The notes under the pieces are model-generated. The model was not told the origin of the DNA and made no database searches. It saw only the letters and a list, made by a program, of their open reading frames with translations. A stretch of 15,949 bases of DNA. Source: Lachnospiraceae bacterium UBA1748. Lineage in GTDB: Bacteria > Bacillota > Clostridia > Lachnospirales > Lachnospiraceae. The translations under genes were made by a program, and so were the position numbers. Below, in pieces: positions 5,683 through 14,225 of the stretch (the first letter of the stretch is position 1; the number at the start of each line of letters is the position of its first letter). The stretch covers positions 1-15,949 of the forward strand of contig DCHQ01000013.1 in the NCBI GenBank assembly GCA_002314855.1. Direction: 5' to 3'.

Positions 5683-7401
5683 ATGGCAGAATTAATGCTT
5701 GGAAATAAGGCTATTGCCCGAGGTATGTATGAAGCCGGTGTTAGTATTATATCAAGTTATCCTGGTACTCCCAGTACAGAGATTACCGAAGAGGCTGCGT
5801 TATATGATGAGATCTATTGCGAATGGGCACCAAATGAAAAGGTTGCTCTTGAAGTAGCGCATGGTGCAACTCTGGGCGGAAGAAGAGCTGCATGTGCAAT
5901 GAAACACGTAGGTCTTAATGTTGCTGCAGATCCACTTTTTACAATCTCTTATCAGGGGTTAAATGCAGGTCTTGTTATCTGTGTTGCAGACGATCCTGGA
6001 ATGCATTCATCTCAGAATGAACAGGATTCAAGACATTATGCTATTGCAGCTAAGGTACCTATGCTTGAACCTTCTGATTCAGAAGAGTCCAGAATTTATA
6101 CCAAGAAAGCATTTGAAATTTCTGAGAAATTTAATACACCAGTATTTATTAAAATGTGTACCAGAGTTGCACATTCTCAGAGTGTTGTTAATACAGAAGA
6201 AAGAATATTGCCAGAGCAGGTACCTTATGTAAAAGATCCTGCGAAGGTAATGATGACAAAAAATTCTCGCGATGCGCATGTTCGTGTTGAAGAAAGAACT
6301 CTTGATTTAATTAAATACGCAGAGGAAAGCGATATAAACAGAATTGAAATGGGTGATACTAAAATAGGTGTTATTACTTCATCTGTTTCTTATCAGTATG
6401 CCAAGGAAGTATTTGGTGATAGTGCGAGTATTCTAAAATTGGGAATGATTTATCCACTTCCTGAAAAAATGATTCTGGATTTTGCATCAAAGGTTGAAAA
6501 ACTGATTGTAATAGAGGAGCTAGATCCTATTATTGAAAATCACTGTAAGCAGTTAGGGCTTAAGGTTACTGGTAAAGATACCTTCCCAATCTGTGGTGAG
6601 TTCTCTCAGAATCTTATTCGTCAATGTCTTGGAATGGATACTCCTTCATATGAAGCTATTGATGAGCCTGTTCCTATGCGTCCTCCTGTAATGTGTGCAG
6701 GATGCCCTCACAGAGGAATCTTTTACGTTCTTAAGAAAAATAACGTCATGGTATATGGTGACATTGGCTGTTATACACTTGGAGCAATTGCACCACTTAA
6801 TTCCATGGACCTTAATGTATGTATGGGAGCGAGCTGCTCTGGTCTTCACGGATTCAATAAGGCTATGGGCGAAAAGGGAGAAAAGCATTCTGTTGGTGTA
6901 ATAGGTGATTCTACATTTATCCATTCTGGTATGACAGGTATTACTGATATCTCATATAACATGAGTAATTCAACGGTGATTATACTTGATAATTCAATTA
7001 CTGGTATGACAGGTCATCAGCAGAATCCTACGACAGGAAAGAATCTATTAGGAGAGCCTGCCGGTAAGGTAGATTTAGAGGCACTATGTCGGGCATTAGG
7101 ATTTAACAGAGTTGCTGTAGTTGACCCATATGATCTGGCTGAATGTGAAAGAGTAATTCTCGAAGAATTAGAGGCAGTAGAGCCATCAATTATTATTAGC
7201 CGCAGACCATGTGTAATGATTAAGGGAACGGTGCATAAACCTGCAATTAAGCCTGATACTGATAAGTGTGTTGGCTGTAAAGCATGTATGAAGATAGGTT
7301 GTCCAGCTATTTCTGTAAAAGATAATAAGGTTAGAATAGATACCACTCTATGCATTGGCTGTAAGGTATGTAGTCAGATGTGTAAGCTTGGGGCATTATA
7401 G
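5683..7401 (+). CDS. iorA: Indolepyruvate ferredoxin oxidoreductase, alpha subunit
   Basis: This is the 572-residue large subunit of the cytoplasmic enzyme that interconverts arylpyruvate + CoA and aryl-acetyl-CoA + CO2 using ferredoxin. The N-terminal pyrimidine-type domain opens with GNKAIARGMYEAGV and SYPGTPSTEI (25-34). CAGCPHRG (338-345) precedes the thiamine-diphosphate domain, with GDSTF (408-412) and LDNSITGMTGHQQNP (435-449). The C-terminus has two [4Fe-4S] motifs: C529-C532-C535-C540-P and C557-C560-C563-C567. The second ends CK rather than CP. Length is near the usual ~600. AAAGGAG precedes the ATG. The gene is 15 bp ahead of iorB. The adjoining uptake symporter and AMP-forming ligase favour the reductive, biosynthetic direction, which is inferred. 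Confidence 0.93.
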   Translation: MAELMLGNKAIARGMYEAGVSIISSYPGTPSTEITEEAALYDEIYCEWAPNEKVALEVAHGATLGGRRAACAMKHVGLNVAADPLFTISYQGLNAGLVICVADDPGMHSSQNEQDSRHYAIAAKVPMLEPSDSEESRIYTKKAFEISEKFNTPVFIKMCTRVAHSQSVVNTEERILPEQVPYVKDPAKVMMTKNSRDAHVRVEERTLDLIKYAEESDINRIEMGDTKIGVITSSVSYQYAKEVFGDSASILKLGMIYPLPEKMILDFASKVEKLIVIEELDPIIENHCKQLGLKVTGKDTFPICGEFSQNLIRQCLGMDTPSYEAIDEPVPMRPPVMCAGCPHRGIFYVLKKNNVMVYGDIGCYTLGAIAPLNSMDLNVCMGASCSGLHGFNKAMGEKGEKHSVGVIGDSTFIHSGMTGITDISYNMSNSTVIILDNSITGMTGHQQNPTTGKNLLGEPAGKVDLEALCRALGFNRVAVVDPYDLAECERVILEELEAVEPSIIISRRPCVMIKGTVHKPAIKPDTDKCVGCKACMKIGCPAISVKDNKVRIDTTLCIGCKVCSQMCKLGAL

Positions 7402-7416
7402 CAAAGGAGTAGCAGC

Positions 7417-7992
7417 ATGGAAACAAAGAATATTATGATAGTTGGAGTTGGCGGACAGGGTACTCTGCTTGCCAGTAAAATGTTAGGATATGTGCTTCTT
7501 TCAAAAGGCTATGATGTAAAAGTATCTGAGGTTCACGGAATGAGCCAGCGAGGTGGAAGTGTTGTAACCTACGTAAGGTATGGAGAGCATGTTTCATCTC
7601 CGGTTATTGATAAAGGAGAAGCAGATATAATCATTTCCTTCGAGGAGTTAGAAGCAGCAAGATGGCTTGAATATTTAAAACCAGGTGGACAGATTATTAC
7701 CAATACTCAGCAGGTTGAACCTATGCCTGTTATTACTGGAGCGATGGAATATCCATCTGACCTTATAGCAAAGATGGAAGCTAAGGGAGTAAAAGTTGAT
7801 GCTAAGGATTTTCTATCACTAGCTGAAGAGGCTGGAAATTCCAAGGCAGTTAATATCTGTTTGATGGGTCGTTTTTCAAAATATTTAAGTGATATATCAG
7901 ATGAATTATGGCAGGAAGCAATTGAAAAGAATGTTCCCGCTAAATTCTTAGAATTAAACAAAAAGGCATTTGCCCTTGGCGTAAATGCTTAG
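7417..7992 (+). CDS. iorB: Indolepyruvate ferredoxin oxidoreductase, beta subunit
   Basis: This 191-residue protein has the 2-oxoacid:ferredoxin oxidoreductase gamma-type domain: IMIVGVGGQGTLLASKML near the N-terminus, then VSEVHGMSQRGGSVVTYVRYG. These are hallmarks of the IorB/POR-gamma fold, which forms the second half of the IOR heterodimer. Length matches IorB (about 190-200). It starts 15 bp after iorA with AAGGAG spaced correctly, and is the last gene of the operon, followed within 60 bp by a strong terminator. Confidence 0.93.
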   Translation: METKNIMIVGVGGQGTLLASKMLGYVLLSKGYDVKVSEVHGMSQRGGSVVTYVRYGEHVSSPVIDKGEADIIISFEELEAARWLEYLKPGGQIITNTQQVEPMPVITGAMEYPSDLIAKMEAKGVKVDAKDFLSLAEEAGNSKAVNICLMGRFSKYLSDISDELWQEAIEKNVPAKFLELNKKAFALGVNA

Positions 7993-8014
7993 TTTTGGTT
8001 TGTTTATTTTTTAA

Positions 8015-8049
8015 TGCACAGTTGTAAATAGCAGCTGTGCACATTTTTA
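8015..8049 (+). terminator. Rho-independent terminator after iorB
   Basis: A 10-bp stem (8015-8024 with 8032-8041, one G-T pair) with a 7-base loop is followed by CATTTTTAG. It closes the symporter-ligase-iorAB transcript. A second, weaker 6-bp stem with a T-run (8056-8061 with 8077-8082, T-run to about 8090) follows and may act as backup. Confidence 0.75.
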
Positions 8050-8140
8050 GTAAAATCATCAGATGTGAGCAATAAATGATGAATTTTTTTCGTCATTATA
8101 GTTGTGAACGACTTTATTTTTATGATAGATTTATATTTGG

Positions 8141-8161
8141 AATTGTTGTAGCAATTATAAT
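8141..8161 (+). promoter_or_regulatory. Possible promoter/operator for the kinase-araD unit
   Basis: TATAAT (8156-8161) is a perfect -10 box in the 146-bp stretch between the terminator and the kinase, but the best upstream matches (TTATAT at 19 bp, TTGGAA at 13 bp) are poorly spaced -35 candidates. A palindrome AATTG-6-CAATT (8141-8156) abuts the -10 box and could bind an activator or repressor. It does not look like the known AraR operator. The region has nothing else recognisable. Confidence 0.4.
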
Positions 8162-8195
8162 GAAAATACTATTTTTTTCTTGCTAGGAGGATGAA

Positions 8196-9794
8196 ATGGC
8201 TGATATTAAAAATCTGATTGAAAATGGCAATGCAGTATTGGGAATTGAGTTTGGTTCTACCAGAATCAAGGCAGTTTTGATTGATGAGGAGCATAACCCA
8301 ATTGCTTCTGGTGATCATGAGTGGGAAAACCAGCTTATAGATGGAATATGGACATATTCCCAGGAGATGATTATAGATGGACTTCAGGATTGCTATGCGA
8401 ACATGGTTAAGGATGTTCAGAATAAGTATGGAGTTACAGTTAAGAAGTTAAAGGCTATTGGTATTTCAGGAATGATGCATGGATATCTTCCCTTTGATGC
8501 CTCTAATAAGCTATTAGTTCCTTTCCGTACCTGGAGAAATACTATTACAGCAGAATCGGCAAAGAAGTTAACTGATGAATTTGATTTTAACATTCCTCAA
8601 AGATGGAGTATTGCTCACCTTTATCAGGCTATTTTAAATAAAGAAGAGCATGTTAAGGATATTTCATACTTAACAACATTAGCTGGATTCATTCACTGGT
8701 CATTAACCGGCGAAAAGGTTATGGGTATTGGTGAAGCATCTGGTATGTTCCCTATCGATTCTTCTATCAGAGATTATAATAAAGCTATGATGGATAAGTT
8801 CAACGCTCTTCCTGAAATAAAGACTATGCCATGGCAGCTTCAGGATATTCTTCCTAAGGTATTGGTTGCCGGCGAAAATGCAGGAACCCTGACTAAGGAA
8901 GGTGCAGCATTATTGGATGTATCTGGTGCCTTAGAAGAAGGGGTACCTATGGCTCCTCCTGAGGGAGATGCAGGAACTGGTATGTCAGCTACTAATTCAG
9001 TTGCAGTCAGAACAGGTAATGTATCAGCAGGAACATCTGTATTTGCCATGGTTGTATTAGAAGAGGATCTTAAGGCAGTACACGAGGAACTTGATTTAGT
9101 AACTACTCCTGTTGGTGACACGGTAGCAATGGTTCACTGTAATAACTGTACCTCTGACCTCAATGCATGGGTTTCATTATTTAAAGAATTCTCTGATATG
9201 TTTGGCATGAATTTAAGTGTTAATGATATTTATGGAAAGTTATATACTAATGCCCTTAATGGAGATAAGGACTGTGGAGGAATAGTTGCCTTTAATACAC
9301 TATCAGGTGAGCCTGTAATTGGCCTAGAGGAAGGACGTCCTATGGTAGTTCGTAAGCCTGATGCGAAGATGAATCTCGCTAACTTTATGAGAACTAATTT
9401 ATATGCTTCATTAGCTACATTAAAAATTGGATGTGATATTCTGTTCAAGGAAGAGGGCGTTAAGGCTGATACAATTTATGGACATGGTGGATTATTTAAG
9501 ACTAAGGGCGTTGGGCAGAGTATTCTGGCAGCAGCAATGAATACACCTGTTTCATGTATGGAAACAGCAGGCGAAGGCGGACCTTGGGGAATGGCTATTT
9601 TAGCAGCGTACATGGTTAATAAGTCAGAGGGTGAGGCGTTTGATGCTTATCTGACCAGCAAGGTATTTACCAAGGATGGTGGTAGTGTAATGAATCCAGA
9701 TCCAGCAGATGTTGCAGGATTTGATGCTTATATTGAAAGCTATAAGTCTACCATACCTGCACAGAAGGCAGCAGTTGCAGGTCTTCCTTTATAA
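8196..9794 (+). CDS. FGGY-family carbohydrate kinase, probable L-ribulokinase
   Basis: This 532-residue sugar kinase has the two-domain FGGY (actin-like) fold. Phosphate-1 motif GIEFGSTRIKAVLID (16-30) includes G20-S21-T22. GISGMMHG (89-96) and RTWRNT (111-116) are in the sugar-binding half. D258 in PPEGDAGTGM is the expected catalytic base. NVSAGTSVFAM (275-285) is the phosphate-2 region, and GHGGLF (429-434) with AGEGGPWGMAILAAY (458-472) are adenosine-site motifs. AGGAGG sits five bases before the ATG. The next gene, 27 bp on, is araD, so L-ribulose is the likely substrate, making L-ribulose-5-phosphate. The protein belongs to a clostridial ~530-residue group and does not look like classical AraB, so xylulokinase or another ketose kinase remains possible. 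Confidence 0.82.
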   Translation: MADIKNLIENGNAVLGIEFGSTRIKAVLIDEEHNPIASGDHEWENQLIDGIWTYSQEMIIDGLQDCYANMVKDVQNKYGVTVKKLKAIGISGMMHGYLPFDASNKLLVPFRTWRNTITAESAKKLTDEFDFNIPQRWSIAHLYQAILNKEEHVKDISYLTTLAGFIHWSLTGEKVMGIGEASGMFPIDSSIRDYNKAMMDKFNALPEIKTMPWQLQDILPKVLVAGENAGTLTKEGAALLDVSGALEEGVPMAPPEGDAGTGMSATNSVAVRTGNVSAGTSVFAMVVLEEDLKAVHEELDLVTTPVGDTVAMVHCNNCTSDLNAWVSLFKEFSDMFGMNLSVNDIYGKLYTNALNGDKDCGGIVAFNTLSGEPVIGLEEGRPMVVRKPDAKMNLANFMRTNLYASLATLKIGCDILFKEEGVKADTIYGHGGLFKTKGVGQSILAAAMNTPVSCMETAGEGGPWGMAILAAYMVNKSEGEAFDAYLTSKVFTKDGGSVMNPDPADVAGFDAYIESYKSTIPAQKAAVAGLPL

Positions 9795-9821
9795 GAATAG
9801 TTAATTAAGGAGAATCATTTT

Positions 9822-10517
9822 ATGCTAGAACAGTTAAAAAAAGAAGTTTACGAAGCAAATATGCTTTTACCTAAATATGGTCTGGTAACCTTTACCTGGG
9901 GCAATGTAAGTCAGATTGACAGAGAATCTGGTATCTTTGCAATCAAGCCATCCGGGGTAGATTATGATAAGCTTACTCCCGATGATATGGTTTTGATGGA
10001 TTTAGACGGTAATAAGGTGGAAGGCAGATATAATCCGTCATCAGATACACCTACTCACTTAGAGTTATATAAGGCCTTTAGTGAAATTGGAGGAGTGGTT
10101 CATACTCATTCTTCATATGCTACCAGCTGGGCTCAGGCAGGAAGATCTATTCCATGCTACGGAACTACTCATGCAGATTACATCTATGGAGAGGTACCCT
10201 GTGTAAGATGCCTTACCAAGGAAGAAATTGATGATGCTTATGAAAAAAATACTGGACTTCTTATCGTAGATGAGTTTAAGAAGATGAATAAGGAAATCAT
10301 GGCTGTTCCAGCTGTATTATGCAAGAACCATGGACCTTTTTCATGGGGCAAGAACGGACATGATGCTGTTCATAATGCTGTAGTATTAGAAGAAGTTGCC
10401 AAGATGGCATACCGAGCAGAGACTATTAATCCTCAGATTGCACCTGCACCGCAGGAACTTCAGGATAAGCACTATTACAGAAAGCATGGAGCAAATGCCT
10501 ACTACGGACAAAAATAG
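9822..10517 (+). CDS. araD: L-ribulose-5-phosphate 4-epimerase
   Basis: This 231-residue class II aldolase-fold enzyme converts L-ribulose 5-phosphate to D-xylulose 5-phosphate, feeding the pentose phosphate or phosphoketolase pathway. Length equals that of E. coli AraD, and most active-site residues match with an offset of one. Zinc ligands are H94, H96 (GVVHTHSSYA) and H170 (CKNHG). The catalytic acid/base pair is D119 (TTHADY) and Y228 (NAYYGQ). Phosphate/substrate residues are N28 (WGNVS), K42 and S44 (IKPSG), and S73-S74. AAGGAG lies just upstream of the ATG. It pairs with the FGGY kinase, but no arabinose isomerase (araA) is in the window. UlaF/SgbE paralogues share these residues, so the pathway (arabinose or another pentose) is set by context. 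Confidence 0.92.
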   Translation: MLEQLKKEVYEANMLLPKYGLVTFTWGNVSQIDRESGIFAIKPSGVDYDKLTPDDMVLMDLDGNKVEGRYNPSSDTPTHLELYKAFSEIGGVVHTHSSYATSWAQAGRSIPCYGTTHADYIYGEVPCVRCLTKEEIDDAYEKNTGLLIVDEFKKMNKEIMAVPAVLCKNHGPFSWGKNGHDAVHNAVVLEEVAKMAYRAETINPQIAPAPQELQDKHYYRKHGANAYYGQK

Positions 10518-10527
10518 GCAGCTACGA

Positions 10528-10553
10528 CATTAATTAATGATTGATTATATACT
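10528..10553 (+). promoter_or_regulatory. Weak candidate promoter with palindrome before the lipoprotein gene
   Basis: A perfect 12-bp palindrome CATTAATTAATG (10528-10539) is followed by TATACT (10548-10553), 18 bp before the lipoprotein start. No good -35 hexamer is visible at 16-18 bp. It may be an internal promoter needing an activator, or chance in AT-rich DNA. Confidence 0.3.
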
Positions 10554-10571
10554 TTTTATGAGAGGGACATA

Positions 10572-11906
10572 ATGAGTAAAAGAGTAAAGAAACTATTAGC
10601 TACCATGATAGTTTTAGCCATGGCGATGGTTGCTGTAACGGGCTGTAGTTTTTCAGTTGGTAATTCTAATAAGAATGATGATTATAAGGATCTGTTTCCA
10701 GACAGAGCAGCGAAGCTTGATTCAGCCTACAAGACTTCAAATATGGGTTATAAATTCACATTAGGTGAAGAGTATGGCGAGATGATGGTATATGTAGATA
10801 CTTCAGATGGTCATTCCTTTGAGGTTGTTAGTGAACCAGCTGGTTTTAGAATCTTAGATAAGGATGGCAGTATTGTTATCTATGCTGCCTGCATGGATAA
10901 GGATCAGTATGCTGAATACTCATCTTATGCTGCAGATACCAAGACTGTAAATGGAAGAGATTTTCTTTATATGGTTAATGGAGATGGCAGCGAGGATTGT
11001 TTTTCATACATGGCTGACTGTGGTTTAGATTGTGGACTGGTACTAGAGGTTCATGATAATGCTACAGATTTATTTGAGTTATTAGCTTTTAGAGGAGAAC
11101 CAATCGAGGGAGCATCATCGGATGTTCATTTCTACCAGGGAGAGGCCACTGTAGAAGATGTATATGAAGAAGAGGATGTAGATACAGATTATGACACTTC
11201 TTTAGAGGATACAGCAGACAATGAGGGTGAAGCAGCTACACTAACTCAGTTGAGTGATGAGGTCGAGGCTGCTATTAATTCTCTTGATACCGACTATTCA
11301 TTGATTCAATGGGGAGTCAGATATTCTGTTTCTGAAGAATTACCAGGTATTGTTATTAGTGTAACTCCATGTGTTAGATACGGTAGTAATGGTTTGCTCT
11401 TAGCAGTTACTAATCTTTATGATCAGGCATTTTCATTTAGTGGGGCAGCAGAAGCGAAGGATGCTAATGATAATATTATAGGTGATACATTTGTTTATAA
11501 TCCATGCATTGGTCCTGCTAATACAATTGTAGAGTTTATTAATTGTGACGATGGTGAGCCTGATGGACGCATCAGCTGGAGTGATATTAATATCAGGGAA
11601 GGTACTGGAGAATATGTTCCCTGGGAGGCAGATTTCAGAGTATCAGGTAATGCTTCTGATGGGTATTTAACAGTTGATTATGAACTCTATGCATCTAATG
11701 GAGACGCCTTTGAGGGAGATTTACTAACAGTCCTTCTTCTTAACGAGAATGGATATGTTATTACTGGAAATACTGATTTTATGGATGCTGTTGCTGCCGG
11801 AGAAAAATATACTGGTTCACTTGATATCTACGAAGATGCTGAATTATTAAAGCTAACTAAAGGAATTGCCATGTTTGCTAATCCTTTAAAGGATGATGCA
11901 GAGTAA
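10572..11906 (+). CDS. Secreted lipoprotein of unknown function
   Basis: The 444-residue product has a lipoprotein signal peptide: basic MSKRVKK, a hydrophobic core (8-20) and a lipobox VTGC with C25 as the lipidated residue, so it should be anchored outside the membrane. Residues ~55-190 look like one beta-rich domain. Residues ~192-222 form a very acidic linker (EDVYEEEDVDTDYD and onward) and ~223-440 a second beta-rich region reminiscent of DUF4352/FxLYD-like extracellular domains (EFINCDDGEPDGRISWSDI). Six or so cysteines occur in the mature part. I do not recognise a named family. It ends 15 bp before a membrane sensor kinase, which suggests a role as its sensing accessory or a shared response to an extracellular signal. 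This is inferred. Confidence 0.75.
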   Translation: MSKRVKKLLATMIVLAMAMVAVTGCSFSVGNSNKNDDYKDLFPDRAAKLDSAYKTSNMGYKFTLGEEYGEMMVYVDTSDGHSFEVVSEPAGFRILDKDGSIVIYAACMDKDQYAEYSSYAADTKTVNGRDFLYMVNGDGSEDCFSYMADCGLDCGLVLEVHDNATDLFELLAFRGEPIEGASSDVHFYQGEATVEDVYEEEDVDTDYDTSLEDTADNEGEAATLTQLSDEVEAAINSLDTDYSLIQWGVRYSVSEELPGIVISVTPCVRYGSNGLLLAVTNLYDQAFSFSGAAEAKDANDNIIGDTFVYNPCIGPANTIVEFINCDDGEPDGRISWSDINIREGTGEYVPWEADFRVSGNASDGYLTVDYELYASNGDAFEGDLLTVLLLNENGYVITGNTDFMDAVAAGEKYTGSLDIYEDAELLKLTKGIAMFANPLKDDAE

Positions 11907-11921
11907 ATAGGAACTAATTAT

Positions 11922-14132
11922 ATGAATGTTTATTCAACCAGCGCATTAGCTGCATTTGCAATTTTAATAATGGGTATTTCTTCTGTACTTGGCGGAGGCT
12001 ATAATGCGTATTCTAATAAAGAATCCAAGTCAGGTATGCAGATGTTCCTTGTTTCAGTATGTGTATTTTTCTGGGATTTTGGATACGCATGGATGAGTCT
12101 TTGTTATAATGATGACTTTGCCTATATACCCAGAGCAATAGCACTGTTAGCTGTTACAATGTATATGTTTTTTATTATCATATATGTTGGAACTATGACA
12201 GATTATCCTGTCAAAAGAATGTATGTCTTTTTGGCAATATTCCTGGTGGCTTCACTGACGGCGTGGACTCAGATTATTCAAAAAAGTGCCGTTGAGTTCG
12301 TAATGACACCATGGGGGTACTGGTACAATTCAACCATGTCTTGGGCCAGAATTCTACAGTTCGCCAGTATTATGGGCGCTATTGTTCTTTATTATTTTAT
12401 TCTTGCTTATGGAATTAAGAGGGCTCCTAACAAGAGAAGCAAATATATTCTAAAGAAATTTATCTGGTTTGGACCGGTTCTGTTTATTGGATATATTTTT
12501 GATACATTAGGGCCATCTCTATTCAATATTCCTGCTATTCCTGGCAGTTGTATCAGTGCCTTTTGTTCTGCTTCTGTTTTATTTGATATATCTCAAAAAA
12601 ATAAAGTATTTGGACTTTCCGAGACTAATGTTGCAGAGTATGTATTCGAGGACGTGGATATTCCGGTATTAATTACTGATGAAGAAGGGATAATAGTACT
12701 TCATAATAAGTATGCTCTTAAATATCTAAAATGTAAGGAAAGCAGCTTAAAGAAAAGGACTATTAATGATTTCCTGACTCGTAAGGACGGAGGAATAATT
12801 GAAGTTAATGGTACAGACAGCCTGTGTAAGCTTGATAAGACGGTAGTAAAAGATAAGTTTGACGAACTTCTGTATACTATATATTTTCTTCATGATGTTA
12901 CGAATGAAGAGGAGGCTCTTCGAGTAGCAGAGGAAAACAGAACACTTGCTGAGGAAGCTAATAAGGCTAAGAGTAATTTCCTGGCCAATATGAGCCATGA
13001 AATACGAACACCTATGAATGCCATTATTGGTATGAGTAATATGGTCTTAGAGGATCCTACATTGTCTACGGAGACTATTTCTAAGATTAATGACATAAGC
13101 TCTGCTAGTAATAACCTCTTAGGAATCATTAATGATGTATTGGATATCAGTAAGATTGAAGCTGGAATGTATGAACTTATACCTGATAAATATGAATTAC
13201 CTTCGCTGGTTCATGATGTGACCAATCTGATTGATGCCAGATTGTATGAAAGCGTAGTTAAATTTGAAGTAGTTGTCGATCCATCGATTCCTAAGCAGCT
13301 GATAGGTGATGTTGGAAGAGTCAGACAGGTATTAGCCAATATCTTAGGTAATGCAGTTAAGTTTACTAAGAAGGGGACAATCTCACTAATAGTTAACTGG
13401 AATAATAATAAGACCAATCCTACACTTTACTTTGATGTGGTTGATACCGGTATTGGAATTAAGGAAGAGGATGTTGAATTAATCTTTGATAAGTTCAGTC
13501 AGGTTGATACCAGAAAGAACAGAAGTATTCAGGGAACTGGATTAGGACTGGCCATCAGTAAGCATCTGTGTATGTTGATGGACGGAGATATCTTCGTAGA
13601 AAGTGTATACGGAGAGGGTAGCACCTTCCATATTGTGATTAAGCAGATGGTCGAAGAATATGTAGCTATTGGTGATGATATAGCCAAAGCGTTAGGAGAT
13701 CATTCTTATCAAAATATTGTCAGGAAGTCTGCAGTTGAGTTTGCGAAGAGACCTAATATGAAGGCCCTATTAGTAGATGATACACTGATTAATCTAAAGG
13801 TTGCCAGCCACCTTCTTAAGAAATACGATATGCAGGTTGATACTGCAGAGAGTGGTCGACGGGCGATAGCAATGGTTCAGGCGAATGATTATGACATAGT
13901 GTTCATGGATCACATGATGCCGGAGATGGATGGAGTTGAGGCAACGAAAAAGATTAGATCGATGGGCGAAAAATATGAGAAGCTTATTATTATTGCACTG
14001 ACGGCCAACGCTGTTGGAGATGCAAAGGAGATGTTTATACGGGAAGGAATGCAGGATTTCCTGGCAAAACCGATAGATATCAAATTATTAGATGATATAA
14101 TGAATAAGTGGTTGCCTGTTGAAGAATCATAA
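11922..14132 (+). CDS. Membrane hybrid sensor histidine kinase (7TM-type sensor, PAS, HisKA, HATPase, receiver)
   Basis: This 736-residue kinase has about seven N-terminal hydrophobic segments (residues ~5-225), resembling a 7TM sensor module. A PAS-like domain (~236-328) includes DIPVLITDEEGIIVLHN. A short coiled coil (~329-352) leads to HisKA with phospho-acceptor H359 (MSHEIRTP). The ATPase domain has N477 in NILGNAVKFT, DTGIGI (508-513) and GTGLGLAIS (538-546). The C-terminal receiver (~613-730) has D619-D620, phospho-acceptor D663 (FMDHMMPEMDG), T694 and K716. There is no DNA-binding output or HPt domain, so a separate phosphotransfer or regulator protein must exist elsewhere. It follows the lipoprotein gene closely, with a modest ribosome site (TAGGAA). 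The signal is unknown. Confidence 0.9.
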   Translation: MNVYSTSALAAFAILIMGISSVLGGGYNAYSNKESKSGMQMFLVSVCVFFWDFGYAWMSLCYNDDFAYIPRAIALLAVTMYMFFIIIYVGTMTDYPVKRMYVFLAIFLVASLTAWTQIIQKSAVEFVMTPWGYWYNSTMSWARILQFASIMGAIVLYYFILAYGIKRAPNKRSKYILKKFIWFGPVLFIGYIFDTLGPSLFNIPAIPGSCISAFCSASVLFDISQKNKVFGLSETNVAEYVFEDVDIPVLITDEEGIIVLHNKYALKYLKCKESSLKKRTINDFLTRKDGGIIEVNGTDSLCKLDKTVVKDKFDELLYTIYFLHDVTNEEEALRVAEENRTLAEEANKAKSNFLANMSHEIRTPMNAIIGMSNMVLEDPTLSTETISKINDISSASNNLLGIINDVLDISKIEAGMYELIPDKYELPSLVHDVTNLIDARLYESVVKFEVVVDPSIPKQLIGDVGRVRQVLANILGNAVKFTKKGTISLIVNWNNNKTNPTLYFDVVDTGIGIKEEDVELIFDKFSQVDTRKNRSIQGTGLGLAISKHLCMLMDGDIFVESVYGEGSTFHIVIKQMVEEYVAIGDDIAKALGDHSYQNIVRKSAVEFAKRPNMKALLVDDTLINLKVASHLLKKYDMQVDTAESGRRAIAMVQANDYDIVFMDHMMPEMDGVEATKKIRSMGEKYEKLIIIALTANAVGDAKEMFIREGMQDFLAKPIDIKLLDDIMNKWLPVEES

Positions 14133-14159
14133 AAAGAAGACCTTAAGGGTCTTCTTTTT
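14131..14159 (+). terminator. Rho-independent terminator overlapping the kinase stop codon
   Basis: AAAAAGAAGACC (14131-14142) pairs perfectly with GGTCTTCTTTTT (14148-14159) around a 5-base loop, ending in a T-run. The left arm begins inside the TAA of the histidine kinase. The A-rich left arm means it could also work weakly on the other strand. Confidence 0.85.
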
Positions 14160-14172
14160 GGATAGAGGCATG

Positions 14173-14205
14173 GGCCGATTCTACCGAAACGAATCAGGCC
14201 GTTTC
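14173..14205 (+). promoter_or_regulatory. Overlapping alternative hairpins upstream of the esterase gene
   Basis: GGCCGATTC (14173-14181) can pair with GAATCAGGCC (14191-14200) with one bulge, or GAAACG (14186-14191) can pair with CGTTTC (14200-14205). The two share bases and exclude each other. No clear sigma-A promoter is visible in this 66-bp gap. They may be an operator or a small leader structure; the evidence is weak. Confidence 0.25.
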
Positions 14206-14225
14206 AGATTTAGAAAGGAGCTGTT

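Noticed and set aside
8056..8090. Second hairpin with T-run after iorB
   Set aside because: The stem is only six A/T-rich pairs with a long loop. It was kept as a note to the main terminator and not called separately.
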